From Algiphilus sp. (GTDB taxonomy: Bacteria; Pseudomonadota; Gammaproteobacteria; Nevskiales; Nevskiaceae), in NCBI RefSeq assembly GCF_023145115.1, contig NZ_JAGLEJ010000030.1, positions 74,317-138,316 of the forward strand: 64,000 bases of DNA, given 5' to 3'. The translations under genes and the position numbers were made by a program. Positions 33,900 to 43,557 of this stretch are shown in pieces. Under the pieces are notes generated by a model, which ran no database searches, was not told the DNA's origin, and worked only from the letters and a program-made list of their open reading frames with translations. The number at the start of each line of letters is the position of its first letter. The stretch's first letter is position 1.

Positions 33900-35894
33900 T
33901 CACCAATGCTCCCCCTTGAAGAGGTTGGCGAAGACGACCTGCTCGATGGTCGGCTTGCCGCCTTCCTTGACGCCCTGTGCAGCGCTCGAGGACGGGAAGA
34001 GCTGGAAGCCCTTGGAGAGGATGTAGTCGTTGACCTTGGGCCAGACGGCGTAGCTGAGCGCGGCCGCGGTACCCACCGGGGTGGCGATGGACTTGGGGCG
34101 CTTGACGATGGCGTCGACGACGGTGTCGGCGGCCTGCTCGGGCGTCCAGGTCGGGACGTAGTCGTACATCTTGGTGGGAGCGATCATCGGGGTGCGCACC
34201 AGCGGCATGTAGATGGCCGTGGTGTGGATGTTGCGCGAGCGCACCTCGGCGGACAGGCAGCGCGTGTAGGCATCGAGTGCCGCCTTGCTGGCAACGTAGG
34301 CGGAGAAGCGCGCGGCGTTGGCAAGCACGCCGATGGAGCTGATGTTGATGATGTGGCCGGACTTGCGTCGTGCCATCTCGGGCAGCAGGTTCATGATGAG
34401 CCGCACCGCGCCGAAGTAGTTGAGCTGCATCGTCCGTTCGTAGTCATGGAAGCGGTCGAAGGACTCGAACACTGCGCGACGGATGGAGCGACCGGCATTG
34501 TTGATGAGCACGTCGACGTGGCCGAAGTCGTGCAGCACCTGCTGCGCCATCGCGTCGATGGCCTCCATGCTGTTGAGATCGCAGGGGTAGCAGTGGGCCT
34601 CGCCGCCGGCCTTCTCGATGATGTGGCGGGTGAGTTCCAGCTTCTCGGGGGTGCGGGCGACGAGCACCATCTTGGCCCCGGCCGCGCCCAGCTTCTTGGC
34701 CACCGAGAACCCGATGCCGCTGGAGGCACCCGTGATGAGCACCACCTTGCCGCCCAGCTTGCGCTGGAGCGAAGCCGGGACATGGGTATCGAGGTCGAGG
34801 TGCACTTCCCAGTACTGGAAGAGCTTGTCGGCGTAGTCGCGGATGTCGGGGCACTTCACGCCGGTGCCCTTGAGGGCGGCGCGCGCCTTGCGGTCGTCGA
34901 AGACGGCCGGGTTGAAGATGTAGCCCAGCACCGACACCGGCACACCCAGCGCGCGCGAGGCCATGCGCAGCACGCTGCCCGGCACGACGCGGATCATCGA
35001 GTTGGTCACCTGGCGTACCGGCGACGGCAGGGTGCCGAAGCGGCCGACATCGATGCTGCGCGCGATCTCGGGGCCGTGTGCGGCCTCCAGCAGCACGCCG
35101 ATGAGCTCGCCCACGCTCGGCGACTGCGACTGGATGAGATGGAAGCACTCGCCGTCGCCGTCCGGCTTGTGCGCCAGCGCGTACATGGCCAGCGCGACGT
35201 AGTCCACCGGTGCCACCGGCACGCGCCCGCCATCGATGCCGATCATCGGCAGCCAGCGCGGAACCGTGTCGCGGATGCGCTGGATGGTCTTGAAGAAGTA
35301 GTACGGCCCGTCGACCTTGTCCATCTCGCCGGTTTCGGACGAGCCCACCACGGCGCCCGGCCGGTAGATGCGGAAGGGCACGCGGCATTCCTCGCGCACG
35401 ATGCGCTCGGATTCGAACTTGGTGCGGTAGTAGGGATGGTCGAGGGACTGACCCTCGTCGAACATGTCCTCGGTGAACTGGCCTTCGAACTGGTTCCCCG
35501 CGACCGCCACCGAGCTCATGTGGTGGAGGCGCACGTCGCCGCCCAGGCCGTTGGCGAATTCCACGACGTTGCGCGTGCCTTCGGTGTTGATGCGGTCGGC
35601 GGTGGCGTCGTCCATGTTCATGTCGTACACCGCCGCCAGATGGAAGATGTGGTCGATCTTCCCGGCGAGCTTCTTGCGCGCGCTGGCGGAGGTCAGGCCG
35701 GCTTCGGCGATGTCGCCCCAGACCGCGTGCAGCCGGGATGCCGCATCCTCGCCGAGCGCGTTCCTCAGCTTCTCGACCTTGTCGCGCGAGGATTCGCGCA
35801 CCAGAACATGAACCTGCGCATCGCTGTCCTGCAGCAGACGCGCGACCAGAAATCGGCCGATGAAGCCGGTGGCGCCGGTGACTAGGTAATTCAT
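33900..35894 (-). CDS. Fatty acyl-CoA reductase, two-domain (alcohol-forming, wax-ester type)
   Basis: The 664-residue protein has two reductase domains. The N-terminal one starts MNYLVTGATGFIGRFLVARL with HPYYRTKFESERIVREE and FRIYRPGAVVGSSETGEMDK, as in Marinobacter fatty acyl-CoA reductase. The C-terminal SDR domain has VLITGASSGIGFSVA near residue 388, NNAGRSIRRAVFESFDRFHD and YVASKAALDAY near 532. Known relatives reduce acyl-CoA via aldehyde to fatty alcohol with NADPH, for wax esters. The two-domain layout and motifs match that enzyme closely. No wax synthase lies in the window. Confidence 0.88.
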   Translation of the reverse strand: MNYLVTGATGFIGRFLVARLLQDSDAQVHVLVRESSRDKVEKLRNALGEDAASRLHAVWGDIAEAGLTSASARKKLAGKIDHIFHLAAVYDMNMDDATADRINTEGTRNVVEFANGLGGDVRLHHMSSVAVAGNQFEGQFTEDMFDEGQSLDHPYYRTKFESERIVREECRVPFRIYRPGAVVGSSETGEMDKVDGPYYFFKTIQRIRDTVPRWLPMIGIDGGRVPVAPVDYVALAMYALAHKPDGDGECFHLIQSQSPSVGELIGVLLEAAHGPEIARSIDVGRFGTLPSPVRQVTNSMIRVVPGSVLRMASRALGVPVSVLGYIFNPAVFDDRKARAALKGTGVKCPDIRDYADKLFQYWEVHLDLDTHVPASLQRKLGGKVVLITGASSGIGFSVAKKLGAAGAKMVLVARTPEKLELTRHIIEKAGGEAHCYPCDLNSMEAIDAMAQQVLHDFGHVDVLINNAGRSIRRAVFESFDRFHDYERTMQLNYFGAVRLIMNLLPEMARRKSGHIINISSIGVLANAARFSAYVASKAALDAYTRCLSAEVRSRNIHTTAIYMPLVRTPMIAPTKMYDYVPTWTPEQAADTVVDAIVKRPKSIATPVGTAAALSYAVWPKVNDYILSKGFQLFPSSSAAQGVKEGGKPTIEQVVFANLFKGEHW

Positions 35895-36021
35895 TCGGTG
35901 CGTTCTCCCCATGGCAGCGTGGCAGGTGTTGTACCGCGCGTTGCTGCGCCTTGCTGTATTGACCCGGCGGACAGTGTAGCCACAACGGAAGGCAACTTTT
36001 GTCCGCCGGCGTCTCGTGCCA

Positions 36022-36447
36022 TCAATGCGGGCGCAGCCGGCCGGGCAGTGCCGCGAGGAGTTCGCCGCGACGGTGGGCGACGAGGCTCTCGTCGCACGCT
36101 TCCGGCGCGCCCTCGCCCCATATCGGGCGCGGCCAGGCCGCATCATCCCGGAAGCGCGCGACGTGATGCACGTGCAGCTGGGCGACCTGGTTGCCGAGCG
36201 CCGCGACGTTCAGCTTGTGGGGCGTGAAGGCAGTGCGCATGGCCCGGGACAGCTCGCCGGATTCGTCCCAGAGCCGGCGGTAGTCATCGGCATCGAGATC
36301 GATGGCGTCGTGTGCGCCGGGCACGCGCGGTACCAGCAGGAACCACGGGAAGCGCGCGTCGTTCATCATCAGCAGCCGGCACAGCGGGAAGTCGGTGATC
36401 GGCAGACAGTCCTGCTGCAGTCGCGCGTCGAGAACGAAGTCCGGCAT
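36022..36447 (-). CDS. HIT family protein
   Basis: The 141-residue protein is a histidine-triad hydrolase-like protein of the short bacterial group: FPLCRLLMMNDARFPWFLLVPR and QLHVHHVARFRDDAAWPRPIWG. The His motif reads HVHH instead of HVHVH, which is usual for this subgroup. Nucleotide-hydrolase activity is likely but the substrate is unknown. It is divergent from the epimerase-like gene. Confidence 0.88.
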   Translation of the reverse strand: MPDFVLDARLQQDCLPITDFPLCRLLMMNDARFPWFLLVPRVPGAHDAIDLDADDYRRLWDESGELSRAMRTAFTPHKLNVAALGNQVAQLHVHHVARFRDDAAWPRPIWGEGAPEACDESLVAHRRGELLAALPGRLRPH

Positions 36448-36530
36448 GGGCGGCACCCGTGTTTGTTTAGACTGGTGCCCGGCAAGCTGCCAAAGGCCGG
36501 GGACGTTGTCCAATGTCGGAGAGGAGCGGG

Positions 36531-37184
36531 ATGATCGCGTTGGTTGCCGGAGGAACCGGCCTGGTCGGGCAGGCGCTGGTCGCGAACCTGCTGGGCGATG
36601 CGCAGGTATCCGGCGTGCATGCACTGGCGCGCACCGTTCCCGCCGCTGCCGGCGAGGGCGGGCCGTCCTGGCACGACTGGGACTGGCTCGACGCTGCCGA
36701 TGCGCCGGCGGTTGATGCGGCGTTCTGCTGCCTGGGCACCACGCACCGCGAGGCCGGTTCGCGCGAGGCCTTCGCCGCAGTGGATCGCGATCTGACGCTG
36801 CGTTTCGCGGAGCGCGCGCGCGGGATGGGCGCGTCGCGTTTCGGTCTGGTCAGCTCGGTGGGCGCGGCGCCCGGAGCGCGTTCGCACTATCTGCGCGTCA
36901 AGGGCGAGGTCGAGCAGGCGCTCGACGCGCTGGGTTTCGAGGCCCTGCACATCATGCGGCCGTCGCTGCTGCTGGGCGTCCGCGGGCAGACCCGACCCGC
37001 CGAGGATCTCGCCCAGAAGCTCGCGCCCGCGCTCGGGCCGGCACTGCGCGGTCCACTCGCGCGCTACCGACCGGTGCCCGCACAGCGGGTGGCCGAACAG
37101 CTGGCATGCTCCGTGCTGCACGGCCCGGTCGGTCGCCATGTGCATTACCCTTGGCTGCCCGATACCCCCAGTCACCGCAGCTAA
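36531..37184 (+). CDS. NAD(P)-binding Rossmann (atypical SDR) protein
   Basis: The 217-residue protein starts with the nucleotide motif VAGGTGLVGQALVANLL and has FCCLGTTHREAGSREAF, FGLVSSVGAAPGARSHYLRVKGEVE and LHIMRPSLLLG, a pattern of small HTATIP2/YbjT-like oxidoreductases. GAGGAG 5 bases before the ATG at 36531 decides the start over 36513. The mrpA gene follows 21 bases later. Substrate unknown. Confidence 0.82.
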   Translation: MIALVAGGTGLVGQALVANLLGDAQVSGVHALARTVPAAAGEGGPSWHDWDWLDAADAPAVDAAFCCLGTTHREAGSREAFAAVDRDLTLRFAERARGMGASRFGLVSSVGAAPGARSHYLRVKGEVEQALDALGFEALHIMRPSLLLGVRGQTRPAEDLAQKLAPALGPALRGPLARYRPVPAQRVAEQLACSVLHGPVGRHVHYPWLPDTPSHRS

Positions 37185-37205
37185 GGAAGAGGGAGGACCC
37201 CGCAG

Positions 37206-39536
37206 GTGCCAGCCGCAGAGGCCGCGACCCACGCGATGCTCATCGCGACACTGGCCTGCTTCGCCGCCGCAGCCGTCGCACCCTGGTTGCTGCGGGCCGG
37301 CGCTCCGCGCGGCGGCATGCTGCTGGCGGTGCTGCCGCTCGGGTTGCTGGTCTGGCTGCTGAGCCTGCACGGCGGCACGGTGCTCGACGGCACCGCGGCA
37401 CTGGAATCCCTGCCATGGATGCCGGGCCTGCAGGTGGCGGCGGACTTCCGCTTCGACGGTCTGTCGATGCTGATGAGCACGCTGGTGCTGGGCATCGGCT
37501 CCATGGTGGTGGCCTACTCCAGCCGCTACATGGCGGGCGACGATCGCGCGGGCCGCTTCTTCTGCTATCTGCTCGGCTTCATGGGCGCCATGCTCGGCGT
37601 CGTGCTGGCCGACAACCTGCTGCTGCTCTTCGTGTTCTGGGAGCTCACCAGCATCACCTCCTTCATGCTGATCGGCTACGAGCACGAATCGGAGAAGTCG
37701 CGCGCAGCCGCACTGCAGGGTCTGATCGTGACCGTGGCCGGCGGCCTGGTGATGCTCGCCGGCATGGTGGTGCTCGGCGAGCTGGCCGGCAGCTACCGCA
37801 TCAGCGACATCCTTGCCACGGACGATCTGCACACGCGGCCCGGCGCGGGGCTGGCGCTGGCGCTGGTGGTCATCGGCTGCTTCACCAAGAGCGCACAGTT
37901 CCCGTTCCACTTCTGGCTGCCCAATGCGATGGCGGCGCCCTCCCCGGTGTCGGCGTATCTGCATTCCGCGACCATGGTCAAGGCCGGCGTCTATCTGCTG
38001 GCGCGTCTGCACCCGGCACTGGGCGAGCACGCGCACTGGTTCTGGTGGCTGGTGCCGGCCGGTGCCGTCACCATGCTGCTGGGGTCGGCGATGGCCTTCC
38101 GCAGCTCGGGCGTGAAACGGGTGCTGGCGTACACCACGGTGATGGCGCTGGGCACCCTGACCATGCTGCTGGGCATGGGCGCGGCGGTGGCGGCGGTCAC
38201 CTTCCTGCTGGTGCACGCGCTCTACAAGGGAGCGCTCTTCCTGGTCGCCGGCATCGTCGATCACGAGGCCGGCGCCAAGGACATCCGTGAGGCGTCCGGG
38301 CTGGCGCGCGCGCTGCCGGTCACGGCCGCCTTCGCCCTGATCGCCGCCGCTTCGGCGGCCGGGTTGCCGCCGCTGTTCGGCTTCATCGGCAAGGAGCTGC
38401 TCATCGAGACCGGGCTGCATGTCCACGCGCTGATGGGGGTGGCCGGAGCGGTAGCCGGCGGTCTGGTGGCGGTGATGATGGCCACCCTGGTGCTGCGCGT
38501 GTTCTTCCTGGGGCCGATGCAGGCGCCGGCCGCGCACCCGCACGAGGCGCCCTGGCCGATGCTGATCGGGCCGGTGGTGCTGGGGATCGGCAGCGTCACT
38601 TTCGGCCTGATGCCGCATCTCGCCGAGAGCTGGTTGCTGCAGCCGGCCGCGGGCGCGGTGCAGCCGGGTGCGGAGAGCCATCTGGCGCTCTGGCACGGCT
38701 TCAATCTGCCGCTGCTGCTGTCGGCGCTATCGCTGACGGCGGCGCTACTGCTGTTCTTCGCCTGGCCGCGCTGGCAGCCGGCGCTGGCGGCCTGGTCGCT
38801 GCCCGAGCGCTGCGGTCCCGAGGCCGGCTACGGCGGGCTCATGCGCGGTCTGGAGGCGCTGGCCGCGCGCGCGACCGACGGCCTCCAGAGCGGCCTGCTG
38901 CGCTCCTACGTACTCACGGTGATGGTCGTGGCGCTGGTCTTCTCGGGCCTCACCCTGGTGCTGCGCGCGGACATCGGCCTGTCCGCGAGCCTCTTCGGGG
39001 CGCCCGGCGTGGTACCCGGCCTGATCGCCGTGCTGGTGCTGGTATCGGCCGTGGCGGCGCTGGACACGCGCTCGGCGCTGGTATCGGTGATCGCGCTGGG
39101 GGCGCTGGGCTTCGGCGTGGCGCTGCTCTACGTGTGGTACTCGGCGCCGGATCTGGCGATCACCCAGGTGCTCATCGAGACTCTCACCACGATCCTCCTG
39201 ATGCTGGTGATCTTCCGCATGCCGCGATTCAAGCGTCTGTCGTCGCGGCCGGCGCGCCTGCGCGACGGCGCCGTCTCGGTGGCCTTTGCAGCGCTGATGA
39301 CATGCCTGCTGTGGATGGTCGCCGGCAATCGGGAGTTCGATTCGATCTCCGGCTGGCTGCTGGAGCACTCGGTGCCCGACGGCCACGGCCGCAACGTGGT
39401 GAACGTGATCCTGGTCGATTTCCGCGCCCTCGATACGCTGGGCGAGATCTTCGTGCTGGCGCTGGCCGCCGTGGGTGTCTACGCGCTGCTGCGCGAGCGC
39501 AACGTCAGCAAGCGGGACGGGAGGTTCGCGGCATGA
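37206..39536 (+). CDS. mrpA: Mrp Na+/H+ antiporter subunit A
   Basis: The 776-residue membrane protein is the large complex-I-related subunit of the Mrp cation/proton antiporter. It has VFWELTSITSFMLIGYEHESE, FPFHFWLPNAMAAPSPVSAYLHSATMVKAGVYL and a C-terminal MrpB-like part (SAPDLAITQVLIETLTTILL). The start is GTG with GGGAGGA upstream. It heads seven overlapping genes, mrpABCDEFG. Confidence 0.93.
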   Translation: MPAAEAATHAMLIATLACFAAAAVAPWLLRAGAPRGGMLLAVLPLGLLVWLLSLHGGTVLDGTAALESLPWMPGLQVAADFRFDGLSMLMSTLVLGIGSMVVAYSSRYMAGDDRAGRFFCYLLGFMGAMLGVVLADNLLLLFVFWELTSITSFMLIGYEHESEKSRAAALQGLIVTVAGGLVMLAGMVVLGELAGSYRISDILATDDLHTRPGAGLALALVVIGCFTKSAQFPFHFWLPNAMAAPSPVSAYLHSATMVKAGVYLLARLHPALGEHAHWFWWLVPAGAVTMLLGSAMAFRSSGVKRVLAYTTVMALGTLTMLLGMGAAVAAVTFLLVHALYKGALFLVAGIVDHEAGAKDIREASGLARALPVTAAFALIAAASAAGLPPLFGFIGKELLIETGLHVHALMGVAGAVAGGLVAVMMATLVLRVFFLGPMQAPAAHPHEAPWPMLIGPVVLGIGSVTFGLMPHLAESWLLQPAAGAVQPGAESHLALWHGFNLPLLLSALSLTAALLLFFAWPRWQPALAAWSLPERCGPEAGYGGLMRGLEALAARATDGLQSGLLRSYVLTVMVVALVFSGLTLVLRADIGLSASLFGAPGVVPGLIAVLVLVSAVAALDTRSALVSVIALGALGFGVALLYVWYSAPDLAITQVLIETLTTILLMLVIFRMPRFKRLSSRPARLRDGAVSVAFAALMTCLLWMVAGNREFDSISGWLLEHSVPDGHGRNVVNVILVDFRALDTLGEIFVLALAAVGVYALLRERNVSKRDGRFAA

Positions 39537-39957
39537 GCGCTTCGCTGATCCTGCGCGCGGCCGGCCAGGTGCTGCTGCCGCTGTTGATGGTCCTGTCGAT
39601 CTACCTGCTGCTGCGCGGTCACAACGAGCCGGGCGGCGGCTTCATCGCCGGACTGGTCGCGGCGTCGGCGATCTCGCTCAAGCTGTTCGCGGCCGATATC
39701 CGCTCGGCGCGCGGCGTGCTGCGCGTGGACCCGCGCCGGCTGGTCGGCATCGGGCTGCTGGTGGCGCTGCTCGCGGCGATGATGGCGCCGTTCAGCGGCA
39801 AGGGCACGCTGTTCCAGGGACTCTGGGTGGATGTCGCCCTGCCGGTGGTGGGCAAGACCCACCTGGGCACCCCGCTGCTGTTCGATGTCGGGGTCTACCT
39901 CGTGGTCATCGGCGCCGTGCTGATCATGGTGCTGACCCTGGCGGAGACGGAGGGCTG

Positions 39958-39958
<1 letters not shown>
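39533..39958 (+). CDS. mrpB: Mrp antiporter subunit B
   Basis: The 141-residue membrane protein matches MnhB/MrpB (VLSIYLLLRGHNEPGGGFIAGLVAA; HLGTPLLFDVGVYLVVIGA). It overlaps mrpA by ATGA and its stop overlaps the mrpC start. MrpB is required for the assembled antiporter. Confidence 0.93.
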
Positions 39959-40301
<343 letters not shown>

Positions 40302-40305
<4 letters not shown>

Positions 40306-41795
40306 GCCTGCTCGTCGCACTGCCCATTCTCATTCCCATGCTCACCGGCGCGCTGTCGCTGGTGCTCTGGCGTTCCCACTTCTCGCAGCGGTTGCTGGCC
40401 ATCGGCGGGACCGCCGCCATGCTGGCGGTGAGTGTCGCGCTGCTGTGGCAGGTCCTCGACGGCGGGGTGCTGGTGCTGGCCGCCGGGGGCTGGCCGGCGC
40501 CGTTCGGGATCATCCTCGCGGCCGATGCGCTCGGCGCCGTGCTGACCCTGATGACCGGGCTGACCGGGCTGGCGGTCGCGATCTACTCCGTATCGACGGT
40601 CGGTCGGGGCCTCGAGACCTCCGGCTACTACCCGCTGATGCACCTTCTGCTGGCGGGAGTGGCGGGCGCCTTTCTCACCGGTGACATCTTCAACCTCTAC
40701 GTCTGGTTCGAAGTGCTGCTGCTGGCGAGCTTCGCGCTGCTGGCGATGGGCGGCGAGCGCGCGCAGATGGCGGGTGCCATCAAGTACGTCGTGCTCAACC
40801 TGGTGTCCTCGGCGCTGTTCCTGACCGCCATCGGCCTGCTGTACGGACTCGCCGGCACGCTCAACATGGCGGATCTCGCGGTCAAGCTGGATGCGGTCGA
40901 GGCGCCGGAACGGGTGACCGTGATCGCGACGCTGTTCATGCTCGCCTTCGGCATCAAGGCGGCCGCCTTTCCGCTCTTCTTCTGGCTGCCGGCGTCGTAC
41001 CACACGGCACCGGTGGCGGTATCGGCCCTGTTCGCGGGACTGCTCACCAAGGTGGGCGTCTATGCGCTGTACCGCAGTCTGACCCTGCTGTTCACGCAGG
41101 ATGTCGCCTTCACCCACGGGGTGCTGCAGTGGGTGGCGGTGGGGACGCTGCTCGCGGGCGTCGGCGGCGCGATGGTGCAGAGCGAGTTCCGGCGCGTGCT
41201 GGCATTCGCCCACATCGGACAGATCGGCTATCTCTTCCTGGGATTGTCGCTGCTGACCCAGCTCTCGCTGACCGGCGGCGTGTTCTATCTGGTGCATCAC
41301 ATCATCGTGATGAGCAACCTCTTCTTCATCGCCGGCGTCGTCTTCGGCGTCACCGGCTCGCATCGCATCGACAACATCGGCGGGCTGTGGAAGAGCCACA
41401 CTTGGCTCGGCGTGCTGTTCCTGATCTGCGCGCTCTCGCTCTCGGGAATTCCGCCGCTGTCGGGCTTCTGGGCCAAGTTCATCATCATCAAGGCAGCGGT
41501 GGTGGTCGATGCCTGGGCGCTGGTGGCGGCCGCGCTGCTGGCGGGTGTGCTGACGCTCTACGCCATCCTGCGGGTATGGCTGTCCGTGTTCTGGGCCCCC
41601 GCGCCGCATCCTTCGTCGGCGCCGCCGCCGGCGGTGCCGCGCGCGATCGGCGCCGTCCTGGTGATTCTCACCATGGGCACCGTCGCGCTGGGGCTCGGCG
41701 GCGAGGCCCTGTGGTCGCTGGCCGACACCGCCGCCGGCCAGCTGCTCGACCGCGATGCCTACATCGAGGCCGTCCTCGGGGACCGCGCGCCATGA
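40302..41795 (+). CDS. mrpD: Mrp antiporter subunit D
   Basis: The 497-residue membrane protein is NuoN/NuoM-like. Visible are GDIFNLYVWFEVLLLASFALLAMGG, FGIKAAAFPLFFWLPASYHTAP with the conserved Lys, and SGIPPLSGFWAKFIIIKAA. Start is GTG in a 4-base overlap with mrpC. Confidence 0.94.
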
Positions 41796-42265
41796 CCGGT
41801 TTCGTCTTCAACGTCATGCTGATGCTGGCCTGGGCTGCAATCACCGGCCTGTTCTCGCTGGGCAATCTGGTGACGGGTTTCGTGCTCGGCTATCTCATCA
41901 TCGCCTTCGCGCTGGGCAGCGAGGACAACTATCGCGCCTACGTCCGCAAGGTGCCGCTCAGCGTCGCCTTCGCCGGCTACTTCCTGAAGGAACTGCTGAT
42001 GTCGAACCTGCGCGTCGCATACGACGTGCTGACGCCGACGCATCTGATGCGCCCGGCGGTCATCCGCATGCCGATGCGGGCGCGCTCGCCCGCCGAGATC
42101 ACGATGCTGGCCAACCTGATCTCGCTGACGCCGGGTACGCTGAGCATGGAGATCGACGAGGAGGCCTTCGTCCTCTATGTGCACGTGATGTATCTCGACG
42201 GCGACGACGACACCCTGCGCGAGCTGCAGGATCTCGAGCGTCGCGTCCTGGAGCTGCTGCGATGA
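41792..42265 (+). CDS. mrpE: Mrp antiporter subunit E
   Basis: The 157-residue protein has two to three N-terminal membrane segments and the MrpE soluble part (GYFLKELLMSNLRVAYDVLTP; LANLISLTPGTLSMEIDEE). It overlaps mrpD by ATGA. Confidence 0.93.
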   Translation: MTGFVFNVMLMLAWAAITGLFSLGNLVTGFVLGYLIIAFALGSEDNYRAYVRKVPLSVAFAGYFLKELLMSNLRVAYDVLTPTHLMRPAVIRMPMRARSPAEITMLANLISLTPGTLSMEIDEEAFVLYVHVMYLDGDDDTLRELQDLERRVLELLR

Positions 42266-42525
42266 GCTGGATGGGCGAGGCCGTCTACATCGTGCTGGCG
42301 CTGGCGCTGGTGCTGGCGCTGCTGCGCCTGCTCGCAGGCCCTAGTCTGGCCGACCGGGTCGTGGCGCTGGAGCTGATCGCCTCGCTGACGGTGGGGCTCA
42401 TCGCCGCCAATGCGGTGTTCGCCGACATGCCGGCCGCGCTCGATGTCGCGCTGGTGCTCGCCCTTACCGGATTTCTCGCCGCCATCGCCTTCTCGCGCTA
42501 TCTCGAGCGCAGGGGAGAGGACTGA
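42262..42525 (+). CDS. mrpF: Mrp antiporter subunit F
   Basis: The 87-residue protein has three membrane segments with LLAGPSLADRVVALELIASL and ALDVALVLALTGFLAAIAFSRYLE, typical of MrpF. It overlaps mrpE by four bases and mrpG by one. Confidence 0.92.
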   Translation: MSWMGEAVYIVLALALVLALLRLLAGPSLADRVVALELIASLTVGLIAANAVFADMPAALDVALVLALTGFLAAIAFSRYLERRGED

Positions 42526-42890
42526 TGCTGGAATTCATCGCGGAGCTGCTGCTGCTGGCGGGCGCGCTGTTCATGCTGATCGCCGCGCTCGGCGCATTGC
42601 GCATGCCGGACCTGCTGACGCGCATGCACGCCACCACCAAGTCGGGCGTCTTCGGCGCCGGCCTGATGCTCCTCGGCGTGGTGCTGCACTTCCTGGATGC
42701 GGGCGTGACCGCGCGTGTGCTGGCCATCATCGGCTTCATCACCCTGACCTCGCCGGTGGCCGCGCACGCCATCGGCCGTGCCGGCTACTACACCGGCTCG
42801 CCGATGTGGGAGGGCACCCTCAAGGACGACCTGCACCGTGATCGCGAGGCGGCGCGGGACGCGCGCGAGCGGACGAACGAAGAGCCCTGA
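42525..42890 (+). CDS. mrpG: Mrp antiporter subunit G
   Basis: The 121-residue protein has three membrane segments and the MrpG signature (LIAALGALRMPDLLTRMHATTKSGVFG; ITLTSPVAAHAIGRAGY). The acidic/basic tail is slightly longer than usual. It is the last gene of the operon; the sufE gene converges 12 bases later. Confidence 0.92.
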   Translation: MLEFIAELLLLAGALFMLIAALGALRMPDLLTRMHATTKSGVFGAGLMLLGVVLHFLDAGVTARVLAIIGFITLTSPVAAHAIGRAGYYTGSPMWEGTLKDDLHRDREAARDARERTNEEP

Positions 42891-42902
42891 GCTGCGGCGC
42901 GG

Positions 42903-43319
42903 TCAGGACGCCGCGCGCTCCGCCGCCATTGCGCGGATGCGCTCCACCATCGCGTAGAAGCCGTTGCGGCGGTTCGCGGTGATCTGGTTCTCCAGGCCGA
43001 GGCGCCCGAAGATGTCGCCGATGTCGAGGGCGCGCACCTCGTCCGGACTGCGCTCGGACATCAGCATGCGCAGCAGTGCGATCAGGCCGCGCACGATGTG
43101 CGCATCGGAATCGCCGCGGAACACCAGCTTCCCGGGGTCGTCGTCCGCCACCAGCCAGACTTGCGACATGCAGCCGCGCACGCGATTGGCCTCGGTGCGC
43201 TCGTCGTCGGTCAGCGGCGGCATCTCGCGCCCCAGTTCGATGATGTAGGCGTAGCGCTCTTCCCAGCTGCCCAGCATCTCGAAGTTGTCGATCAGTTCTT
43301 CCGGATCCATGGTCAACAT
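42903..43319 (-). CDS. sufE: SufE family sulfur acceptor
   Basis: The ~138-residue protein matches SufE/CsdE: LIDNFEMLGSWEERYAYIIELGR, NRVRGCMSQVWLVAD with the sulfur-accepting Cys, and RALDIGDIFGRLGLENQITANRRNGFYAMVERI. It passes persulfide sulfur from a cysteine desulfurase to Fe-S assembly. Starts at 43319 or 43310 are equally plausible. No suf genes are adjacent, so SufE and CsdE cannot be told apart by context. Confidence 0.85.
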   Translation of the reverse strand: MLTMDPEELIDNFEMLGSWEERYAYIIELGREMPPLTDDERTEANRVRGCMSQVWLVADDDPGKLVFRGDSDAHIVRGLIALLRMLMSERSPDEVRALDIGDIFGRLGLENQITANRRNGFYAMVERIRAMAAERAAS

Positions 43320-43524
43320 GCTACTGATCTTTTCGGAGGTAGTGCCGTGACTCAGAGCGTCGGCGCGGCCCGCCTGCCAGGCACGCGACTGCCGGCGTTG
43401 CACGTCGCTCATGCAGTCCGACTACACCGCGCGCCTTGCTAGTCGAGCGCTTGAAACCGCTGAGCATGACATTGCCTCCGAAAGGGTCAGTGAACCACTG
43501 CGGGAGTGGGACAGCACGGATGGC

Positions 43525-43530
43525 TATACT
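43525..43530 (+). promoter_or_regulatory. -10 element candidate for rph
   Basis: TATACT lies 27 bases before the rph ATG in the otherwise gene-free divergent region 43320-43557. No good -35 box is seen at the usual spacing. Confidence 0.35.
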
Positions 43531-43557
43531 GCGCGCCCAGTTTTTCCCGGCCCGACC

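Noticed and set aside
33616..33906. Short frames within the 121-base repeats
   Set aside because: They arise because the repeats are duplicated; no ribosome-binding site or family resemblance.
33825..35885. Long plus-strand open frame opposite the acyl-CoA reductase
   Set aside because: Antisense shadow with no domain pattern, while the minus-strand product matches a known enzyme along its whole length.
36022..36447. HIT protein with an apparently altered His triad
   Set aside because: HVHH followed by a basic segment is normal for this short bacterial HIT subgroup, so it is not a lost active site.
36369..38696. Long minus-strand open frame opposite the epimerase and mrpA genes
   Set aside because: Gln/His/Arg-rich translation without motifs; it crosses two real genes.
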